Positions 55,645 to 64,000 of a stretch of DNA of 64,000 nucleotides are shown here, in pieces. Source of the DNA: Caprella mutica (taxonomy: Eukaryota > Arthropoda > Malacostraca > Amphipoda > Caprellidae); the NCBI GenBank assembly GCA_947561585.1, contig CANNZV010000432.1, positions 248,001 to 312,000 on the forward strand, read 5' to 3'. The notes under the pieces were generated by a model that was not told the DNA's origin, made no database searches, and was given only the letters and a program-made list of their open reading frames with translations. Position 1 is the first letter of the stretch, and every line of letters begins with the position of its first letter. Both the position numbers and the translations under genes were made by a program.

Positions 55645-56827
55645 TTAATCGAGAACTAAATTATTGAATTGTTTGCACCGCAACCTATCAGTCGCTTTCT
55701 CCAGTATCTCACTCATCCTGTTCATATTGGATATTCTTTCGCTATTATCTTGAATTGAAATGGGCAGCCTTTGCTCATCCATTTGCAGTTGCCTCACTCT
55801 ATCTTTTTGTTTCTTCGCATAACGTTGACTCGTTTCTAAAGCTAATTTCTTTTTCCTTTCCTCCTTCTGATCCTCGGATAAACAATTATATTCTGCATAA
55901 GGAAGCTTGTTTCTACTCCTCTGTTTTCTTGGCTTTTCACTGTTTTCAGGCAGTACCAGGTGACCACGCTGTATTTCCGAATGTAGCAAACCGCCATGAA
56001 GATGATTGCCGTTAAAATTATTCATTGGTTGTATAGGATTGAAAAAAGTTTGTCTGTTGTCTCCTGCAGCTTCATTGCTAGAATTAATTGATGTTGCAGA
56101 ACCAGAGTATCTTGGGAATGTAGAGATATTATCGAAATCACTGTAAGAACAAGTAGCGGGATATTCATTTTTTGGTAACTGCAGTTCAGCTTGTCCAGGA
56201 AGCTTCAAACTTCGAAACTTATCGTAATTTGAGGTTTGAAAATTTCCGTCGAATGGGAGATCATTTTGGACATTGTAACTATTAGAAGGAACACCTTGTT
56301 GGAAGTTACTGCTCAGTGAAATCTGTTCATATCTGCCAAATAGGCTTTCACTCTGACAGTTCTGAAAAAAATAATTCAAAATAATTTAAGACAATGTAAT
56401 TTGATTGAATAATAATTTCAAAATTTTATGGAACGCATATTTATAGTTTAACAGTTTATTTTGAGCATAGACGTAAAGCTGATTGAAAATGAATTTCTGA
56501 GTTTGAATAAATTTGATATTTTAAAAATTTACATCCATCATATCCACCAAAGAATCTATAATTTTTTTTCATTGTCATATCAGCAGTTATTACGAAATCA
56601 ATCACGAATAAACAAAATAATCAAACCTTTTATTGAATATTCACCTGAGTTTTTGCTTGATAGTCAAATAATTCACCATGGTAACCCGAATCATTGGAAG
56701 TTGACTCCTCGAACAAATAATCACTGTGGTTGACTTCATCGTTTGATTGATAAAGTTTGTCAGGATCTATCAAATCCAAATCTGTGTTATTGCCCATAAC
56801 AGGTAAATTATATCCAAATAGGTCCAT
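55645..56827 (-). CDS. Two-exon gene, possible bZIP-like nuclear protein
   Basis: Exon 1 is 56827-56645 (ATG, 61 codons, donor CAG|GTGAAT) and exon 2 is 56361-55645 (acceptor TTTTTTTCAG|AAC, 238 codons then stop). The 283-bp phase-0 intron joins two open frames into a 299-residue protein. Exon 1 is acidic with DSGYHGELFDY. Exon 2 has a Ser/Asn-rich middle, then RKQRSRNKLPYAEY, LSEDQKEERKKK and QRYAKKQKDRVRQLQMDEQRL. That basic helix resembles a degenerate bZIP basic region but lacks the conserved Asn, and a Pro breaks any zipper after two Leu repeats. I do not recognise the family. A TATATATA run about 100 bp upstream of the ATG is a candidate promoter, and AATAAA runs follow within about 15 bp of the stop. 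Confidence 0.75.
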
Positions 56828-56925
56828 AGTAAGGTAATTAAATGATTTTCTCTCCGTGATTAGTATAGTCCTCGTACTTCTCGTCTCTCGACAGTAAGTG
56901 ATTGAATAATAACTTTGTGAGCAAA

Positions 56926-56933
56926 TATATATA
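56926..56933 (-). promoter_or_regulatory. Candidate TATA box of the 55.6-kb gene
   Basis: The minus strand reads GCTATATATATTTGC about 100 bp upstream of the exon 1 ATG, leaving room for a short 5' UTR. The prediction rests on position and sequence only. Confidence 0.4.
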
Positions 56934-57111
56934 GCATTGCAAAACGTTCCCCTTTTCTCTATTCATACTACTTTGAAGAACGTTATCTACCTCTGATGTC
57001 TTCTAATACATTAGGGTATATAATACATAGCTAGGGTACGTGCAGCTTATGTATATATACAGTGACGTTACGCGCTAAACTGTGACGTCAGAGGACTTGG
57101 TTGGTTACTCA

Positions 57112-58132
57112 AGGTAGCCAGACGTGGCTAATTTTAGCCAAAGTGGCTATTTTCAATGAAAGGTGGCTAGGAATTTTTTTCATAATTTAGCCGCCATGAT
57201 TTTGGTTAGTTGTGGCTAATTAATCGTTGGAAGTAAATTTATATAATAAATTACGGATAGAGACCATAAAATTTTGTCTCGGATCCTGGAGAGCACCTTC
57301 GAAAAGGATAGAAGAAATTGATAACAGAATGTTACAATGGATTTCAATGTCAGAATTAATATATATGGGGAGCTGAATAATTGTGTGATATATTGTTCAA
57401 AGGATTGTCATTTGTCGAGTGATGTCATCCATTTTGAACAAATAAGAGACTCGTGGAGTCACTTGCCTAATAGACCATCCATAGTATAGGTTTCATTTTA
57501 ATGTTAGACGTATATTTGATTTTAATATGTTGGTACAGTTAGGCATCTGCATTGTTCTTTGTATATACCTATGTTCAAATTATTTCATTTCAATAAGGTT
57601 ATCATTATCAGAGTTTGAGGGTTTTTGATGAATGTACGTGTTGGATTTTGGGGTACGGTCAAGAGCCCCCCCGGTCATGAGCCCCCCTAGGTCATAAGTC
57701 CCCCCGGTCAAGAGCCCCCCTCCCTGTTTTTTAAATCCTTATTTACCTAATTAAACAAATGAAGAACTACTTAGATAGAAATAACTGAGAGTTGATAATG
57801 TAGATTGTTGTATCCGCTAGTTTGTTGTACTGCACACTTCATGATTGTTTAATGACCTGGCAGGGGGGTTCGGAGGGCGGCATCAAAATACGAATTGTCT
57901 ACCTATAAAAATATGAATCCAAGCATGAGTTTTAAATACTTACTCCTCTGATTGTCGCGAGTGAAATAAACTCATCACAACAGAGTAAAAGAAATTCTAT
58001 ATTAATTTGTAGGTATGTATCGACAGTATCGTTTGATATTTTCTAAAATTTTAAGTGGCTATTTGTGGCTAATTTTCTACTTGGATTTGGCTAAAAAGTT
58101 GGAAACCATCTGGCAACCCTGGGTTGGTTTAG
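57112..58132. mobile_element. hAT-like element with a nested MITE
   Basis: The left end CAAGGTAGCCAGACGTGGC and right end CATCTGGCAACCCTG are inverted and imperfect; subterminal GTGGCTAATTTT / TTGGCTAAA words occur at both ends. A possible target duplication around GGTTGGTT is imperfect. The 85-codon frame at 58015 covers only the right end and is not a gene. Confidence 0.65.
57652..57890 (+). mobile_element. GAGCCCC-type MITE, right end missing
   Basis: GGTCAAGAGCCCCCC / GGTCATGAGCCCCC units at the left, then the core as in 28283-28704 (AGAACTACTTAGATAGAAAT, TTGTTGTATCCGCTAG, GACCTGGCAGGGGGGTTCGG). It stops abruptly inside the core and has no opposite terminal array. Confidence 0.85.
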
Positions 58133-60518
58133 TGACACATCACCAAGTTCTGAAATCTGATGAACCTATGAACATACACATCGAACAGTTGACCTCTAGA
58201 AATAAATACCTAAATGTACCGACCGATATTTTATTTTACTTTACTTGGTTTCTTATCTTTCATGGTAGGTAATTCTAAAAAAAATAGACAGTATATACTC
58301 ATAACATTTTGATCGGTATTAGATATAATGAATTATTATGGAAATTAGTTTGATGTTACAAACTTTCTTTTTTTAATCATACCGATTACATTTAATAATG
58401 TTTAACTGTTTTAAATTGAACATGGAACATGTTACATTTTCGTACAAGGCTATTTGGTTATCTACGATATCCACAAATATTTAAAAAAAAATTATTAAAT
58501 TTATTCTTTAAATATTTAAATCAATAATTTTCGAAAGAATATTGATTTTGATCTTTTTGTATTGCAGTTTTCGAAGCTATAGGCACCGAAAAAATGTCAA
58601 TATTTGCATTCTTTGTCTAAATTAAAATTCTCGAAATATCAGCTAGTAACAATTGGGGGTCGTTAAACTATTGAGCTTTTCCTCTTCATTTTCCTCTTTA
58701 TACTTGTAATCTTTAAATATATACATGTTTGTTCACTGCCAAAGACGTGTTCACGTTTTCAGCCATCTTGGATATTTGGCATGGATGTTTTTACACGTTT
58801 TATTGTATACATATTATTGTAGCGTGCTTTAAAACGATGTGGCGTGCAGATGCGTTATTGAGAGACTCTGGGAGGAGAATATTTTTTGGGAGGTGTTTAT
58901 AGTTGAATATATAGTTCAATACTAAAGGTTATTCAAAGTAATATAGTATTTGTTTCAATGATTAAGTACGTGTGCCCCTCGTATGCGCAAACATACATAT
59001 ATAGGTACTAGCATCCTTATCTCGATATACATGCAGTGGAACCAGAATGTTGAAGAGTATTTGTACGTTTGTCATTTGTTTGTACGTTCACATGGGAATG
59101 CATATGAAGCAGGAAATTAACCTACGCAAACTTAGCAACTAATTAGGCCTAGATAAAGGCTTGATTCATTTTAGTCTGAAATTTTTTCCTCATTATTTGT
59201 ATGAATTTTCAATAAAGCTATTATCCTGTTACTACCTATTATAGTTGAGAAAAAATTATTTGTTTTACCTATTATCAATATTTGTTTCTTCATACTAACT
59301 ATAAATGCCTAATACATCAATATAAAGGGTGTATTTTTTAGAATGCGTAATTGGTATACTACTCCTGACCACTAACAGTCTATCCTAATAATTTCCGTCG
59401 TGTGTTTATTTATTATTTATTCTGCTTCTTAAGAATTAAATAAATTTAAGTATGTTGATGGCAAGCTGTATCACAAATACGGACTACTCAAATATTTTGA
59501 GGAAAATTGAATTATAATTCATTCATTATGCGAAATAAATAGGGTAAGTTACGAATTATCGGACGGTTTCACAATTTCGATCATATAAGAAATTAATGTA
59601 ATTCATCCTTTTTAACATGAAAATTGTAACCAGGATATCCCATCATTTAATTCTTGTTTAAATTTTAACGGGAAAGTACACTTCTAACGGGTTAAGCTAC
59701 ACTAATATTAATACTATTGAAAACCCGTTATTCTTAACGGGAAGGTGTACACCAGTCTATATTAAATTGCTGGTTATTGAGCTTTGAAAATTAATACAAA
59801 TGACTGATATATTGTCAAATATCAATATCTGGACAGTATTTGAACTGGATTGATCTCTAATAAATAATTTTTAGTAGAACACCCCCGGACAGGTAATTAA
59901 TATATCAATGAACAACCTTTTTCATTAAATTGATATACTCTATGAATCTATCCTATAATATTATCGTCATTATTCAATTAATAATAATTCCTGGCTGTAC
60001 ATGTGTAAGTTAAATCGATTTTTTTTAAAGTAAAGGCTTGAATTATTGCATATAGTGTTCATTGAATGAGGTAGCAAATACATGCAAAAACCATAGAGAA
60101 GAGGCTTGTGTCACACATTAGCTAGAGTGCTAAAAGGCTCTGATCGACATATGTATTTAAAATCCACCTATTATGTTTCATACGTCCTTTTTCAATTACC
60201 AATTTATAGACTTAGAGAGTTCAAACCCTTATAACTTTTTACTAGTAAATCTTGAATAGAGTTTCTGAAAATTTGTGATTTGTACAGTACTATAGTTTAA
60301 TACCTATTTAAGCAAAATCAATGAAAATAATCCAACAAATTTCGTTTTGTAACATTTTATTACCATGCGTAAATCGGGACCTCTGGAGAAATGCATGCGC
60401 TGTTCCATCACATTGTAATTCACAGCATAAAATAGGTAATATTCCTGTAAGTGATGTTACTAGTGTGATGAAATATGTGACTCAGCAATGATTGTATCAA
60501 AAATGATGTAAAACAAAA
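58133..60518. other. No gene seen
   Basis: AT-rich intergenic sequence; 59535-59560 shares the AGGGTAAGTTACGAATTNTC word with 53.2 and 53.7 kb. AACGGG words recur at 59670-59750. No supportable coding region. Confidence 0.5.
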
Positions 60519-60674
60519 TACAGGATGGGGCGTAAGTTTGGAAGCAATTTTTCAAACATTAATATAATTCTTTAAAATAAGTTCCTAAGTAGGTGATAGG
60601 GTTTGAACTATAGTAGAGACACTACATTATGAAGTGGCAGTGTTATTTTTTACAAAAATTTAGTCAGTTCAAAA

Positions 60675-61665
60675 ATGTCAGACAAAAGAGAAGCCATTAT
60701 TGCTCTACACCGTGCCGGGAAGTCAGATTCCGTCATTTCAAAGACTCTCTCAATAGCGAGATCGACTGTTTGGAAGTGTGTGAAGCGTTTTAATGAGAGA
60801 GAGGAGACTTGACTGATCGTCCAAGAAGTGGTAGACCACGCTCACAACGCACCAAACAACTGATAAAATGTGCCCGAGAGAAGATCAGGAGGAACCCGAA
60901 AAGGTCAATACGATTGTTAGCCAAAACAGCTAATGTGAGTCCCAGAACAAAGAGAAGAGTTGTCAAAGAAGACCTAAAGATGTCCTCTTTCACCCTCCAA
61001 AAGAGACAGACTCTGTCAGAAGCTGTAAAGAAAAAGAGATTGGAGAGAAGCAAAGTACTTCTGAGAGAATTGAAGTCTGGCATGGCTGGTGAAATTGTTT
61101 GGTCTGACGAAAAAAATTTCACAGTGGAAATGGCTCACAACCGGAGGAATGACAGAATAATTGGTAAAAGTGCAAAAGACATCCCATACAACCAAAAAAC
61201 TGTCCACAGAACCATGAAACCTGCTTCAGTAATGGTCTGGGCCGCCGTTTCAGAAACTTGGAGATCTCCTTTAATTTTTGTGGAACAAGGCGTCAAAATC
61301 AATGCTAAATGTTATATTGAGAATATTTTGACGCCAATGTTGGAGTCAGCTAAGGATCACTTCGGTAATGACACTCTATGGACATTTCAGCAAGACGGCG
61401 CGACTTCACATACTGCAAATGTTTTTTATTTTTTATGTTTTTTTTTGTTTTGTATTTTTTTTGTTTTGGTCTTTTTTTGTATTATTAGTTTTATCTGTGT
61501 CTTTTTTTTTTTTTAATTTATGTTTATTTTTTTTTTGTTTTTTATTGTTGTTGAGAGAGGATAAGCAGTGGTATCAACGCAGAGTACTCAGAGATCTTGG
61601 AAGGAAATTTCACAAGAACAGTTGCGTGCCGCAGTAGGAGGAGATTTGAGGCTGTTATCAAAAAC
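60675..61665 (+). pseudogene. Tc1/mariner transposase, broken
   Basis: ATG at 60675 starts an HTH region (MSDKREAIIALHRAGKS, then SIARSTVWKCVKRF). A one-base shift near 60800 moves the frame, which resumes with TDRPRSGRPRSQRT (numbered from 60809). The first catalytic Asp is D100 in IVWSDEKNF and the second D196 in FQQDGATSH. After HTAN (61423) coding is replaced by T-rich sequence and an adapter; C-terminal coding (KEISQEQLRAAV) resumes after 61590. The third catalytic acidic residue region is therefore absent from the assembled sequence. Confidence 0.9.
61424..61590. other. T-rich run plus SMART cDNA adapter (probable artefact)
   Basis: Bases 61424-61550 are an almost pure T-run with scattered other bases. 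Bases 61563-61587 match all 25 nt of the commercial SMART cDNA primer, beginning AAGCAGTGGTATCAACGCAG. The block interrupts the mariner transposase exactly between two recognisable coding parts. A natural origin of a perfect 25-nt match is very unlikely. Confidence 0.9.
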
Positions 61666-61811
61666 AAGGGGGGACATTTTGAATAAATTTATGATTTTTG
61701 AATTCTTAAAACCCTTATGTAATAATACATAACTGTAAATTATTAAATATATTTTTCGTTGGATTATAATATGCACTTTCATTTGCTTCCAAACTTACGC
61801 CCCACCCTGTA

Positions 61812-62949
61812 GAACCAATTTTGTTCCATTATTTTAACTGATTATAATAATACGATAAATAAATAGGTCATAGACAATGAAAGTCACAAAGTCTCAACAA
61901 CTCAAGTCAATTAGTTTTCAAATTAGGCACCAATATTACAAATTGGACAGGGCCTCTGATGTCCACTGGTTCGTTCCGGGGTTTAGTAAGAGTAACATAT
62001 CAGACTTGTTCAATGAGTTATATACCGCTATTTGAAATAAATATTTGATAGCACTGTGAACACATTATGACGTAAAGTAGATATTATGTGTAAGTATATT
62101 ATCAGGAGTAAGATAAAACTTACATTTCCGCTGCTAAATACGCTTTAAAAACTATAATGAAGATAACATAATCTATATCAATTGAAAGGAGTTAAACCCT
62201 AAAGATTAATTTTGAATAATTTTTATTAGAAACTACTGATACAAATATATGGAGCTAAATTTTGATGTTAGTATAGTTTTATATATAGTATCATAATTTC
62301 CAGGAGATGTTATAGTAAAGATTAAACAACTGCTGTATAATATCATGCATATTTTTAATGTAATAATGAAGATTTAAAATATGCCAATGGTTATGTTCCC
62401 AGATCACAGTTTACTTGTAAATTTGTCGTGGTGTCCCCAGGCAAAATATAAAATAACTGCAATCATAACGATCATTAAAATTTGTATTTGTAAATGTGAA
62501 AATAGTAAACTGTTTTAAAGTCATCACAGATACACCCTTACCTGACTGTACGTGCAAACGGATAGATAAATGTCAGAGATAAATAAATAGCTATTTAACA
62601 TTTACAGACCTCTTAAACGTTAGACAAGAACGTCACATCTTGAGCAGGATTACTCAAATCTCATCCGTGTAATACGTTGAGTGACATTCTCCAACCACTG
62701 AGAATGTTTCTGCTAGAAATTCCCTATTTTGTTTGTCTATACTGTTAGTATAGAAGGTAAATGTACGTTTAGTCAGAGTAGTAAAATATTTAGAAAATAA
62801 AGAACGAAATAAATAGGAATGTCACGGCAGAGATATGAAAATTCTTCACGGGATCGTAAAATTCAAAAGAATTTATATTGAGTGATATTAGAATGTTAAA
62901 AAATGTTTCATCGAAATATTCTTCGAATAGAGATCGATGATGTATATTT
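61812..62949. other. No gene seen
   Basis: AT-rich sequence without a supportable ORF, repeat array or inverted ends. Confidence 0.5.
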
Positions 62950-63385
62950 TCTGCAATAATAAATTTAGTAGGGGTTTAACGTCTGAATCAGAACCAAATG
63001 CCATATCGCTGACGTCAAAAGTAAAATAAGTACAAGGGACTGCAAGAAGTAGTCAGAAAGGAAAATGGCTCCATGTACAAAGTCGAACTTACCATCAGTC
63101 GTAGACAAAGCGCATGCATGGATGTTGAAAAAGCTACTCCGTGAATGCATTTACCGAGGAATGTGACGAAAAGGGACGCAAGCACCGGTGGCTGCAATCA
63201 CACATATATGTAGGAGAGGAAAATGAAGAGGTGACAGTGAATGAAGCCTAGGAGTCTTACCTAACACAAATATCTAAGACCTCGTAGTTGAAGAGCATAA
63301 CCCTAGCGCTATCCTCTAAAACTGCAAGTAGCGTTTAATAAAATATTGCACATGGCAAAAATGAAAAAAGACAATGGACAAGGCA
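62950..63385 (-). repeat. Dispersed repeat, inverted copy of 26730-27225
   Basis: Reads the same landmarks on the minus strand (see the 26.7-kb copy). The 60-61-codon open frames at 62965-63197 are incidental. Confidence 0.8.
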
Positions 63386-63423
63386 AAACAGAGCAGTTCG
63401 TGTCCCCGAAGAAGAAGTGCCAA

Positions 63424-63868
63424 TAGTCCTACGCCCCACTAGTCCGACAGTTACATCTTTTTGTGTCATTTTTCGTATTATTTTTTTGATTAAAATAAAA
63501 AATATGATTAAATAGGTATACTCAATTAATAACTAATCTAAATAATAAAATAATTTTGCATCTTTTCATTTTTTAAATTTTATATTACTCTTTTATTTTA
63601 CTTTATTTCTAATATTAATTAGTATGATGAAATCCCTCATTTGATTTCATCATTTAATGTAGTTTTTTGTATCCGTTAGTTTGTTGTACTGCACACTTCA
63701 TGATTGTTTAATGACTTGGCAGGGGGTTATATACATATATTTTATGTTAAGTCAGTAATAAATTACAAAAGTGTCGGACTACTGGGGTGTCGGACTAGTG
63801 AGGCGTTGGACTACTGGGGCGTCGAACTAGTGGGGTCTCGGACTAGTGGGGCGTCGGACTACTGAATA
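63424..63868. mobile_element. MITE with GTCGGAC-type tandem ends
   Basis: The left end is TAGTCCTACGCCCCACTAG then TCCGACAG. The right end is six 16-bp units of GYGTCGGACTASTGGG (63771-63866). The core shares TTGTATCCGTTAGTTTG, TGCACACTTCATGATTG and TTTAATGACTTGGCAGGGG with the GAGCCCC-type elements. Bases 63869-64000 hold no gene. Confidence 0.88.
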
Positions 63869-64000
63869 GTAACCCCTCCGAAGGACGCCATCCCCTTTCA
63901 ATGATTAAACCTAAAAATGTCCAATCTATAAATTATCATTTTTAACATTCGGCATTTAATTTAAATGATTTAACAAGGTTCAACTGCATAAATTTTTTCT

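Larger units (their letters stand above)
60521..61809 (+). mobile_element. Tc1/mariner element with chimeric interior
   Basis: Perfectly placed ends CAGGATGGGGCGTAAGTTTG and its near-perfect complement (terminal repeats about 28 bp), flanked by TA at 60519-60520 and 61810-61811, the Tc1/mariner target. Length 1289 bp, normal for the family. The transposase is interrupted by a frameshift and by a T-rich/adapter segment. Confidence 0.95.

Overview
This is AT-rich, TE-saturated animal chromosomal DNA, most likely from an insect. The basis is an arthropod-like RpS21 gene with spliced exons, a copia retrotransposon whose primer-binding site matches the copia initiator-tRNA type, Pao/BEL, LINE and Tc1/mariner elements, and many insect-style MITEs. 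A hemipteran is my guess; the sequence does not settle it. There is no CRISPR array, operon or bacterial feature.

Layout. 1-4146: 5' two-thirds of a copia element on the minus strand (5' LTR, gag, protease, integrase, RT; its 3' end lies off the window). It abuts, and probably interrupts, a Pao/BEL element on the plus strand (4147 to about 13190), which is itself interrupted by a 5'-truncated LINE (about 5913-8085). 13190-16077: decayed TE debris, including a Tc1/mariner fragment and a strong hairpin. 16078-21821: a young non-autonomous LTR element with 1.58-kb LTRs and a non-coding interior, inserted into a relic psq-type helix-turn-helix exon. 21822-31100: nested inverted-repeat elements, a foldback-like element whose ends are an 11-bp satellite, GC-rich terminal-tandem-repeat MITEs and tRNA-like relics.

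31120-49520: a tandem duplication carrying two complete copies of ribosomal protein gene RpS21, each with three coding exons and probably a spliced 5' leader. The first intron of copy 1 appears to be about 10.8 kb, packed with nested short MITEs. Many share the end CCAGTCTG, a common core and exact 8-bp target duplications, but differ in their arms. The copy 2 intron is about 2.35 kb.

49690-64000: further MITEs, a relic psq exon, a two-exon host gene with a basic helical region (55645-56827, minus), a hAT-like element carrying a nested MITE, and a Tc1/mariner copy. The 3' part of that mariner copy is interrupted by a T-rich run and a 25-nt perfect copy of the commercial SMART cDNA adapter, which looks like a library or assembly artefact.

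Only RpS21 (two copies) and the 55.6-kb gene look like host protein genes. Most other open frames are decayed transposon proteins or chance ORFs. The most notable biology is the modular MITE family with interchangeable arms (32.1-46.6 kb), the foldback and terminal-tandem-repeat elements, the non-autonomous LTR element, and the asymmetric fates of the two RpS21 copies.
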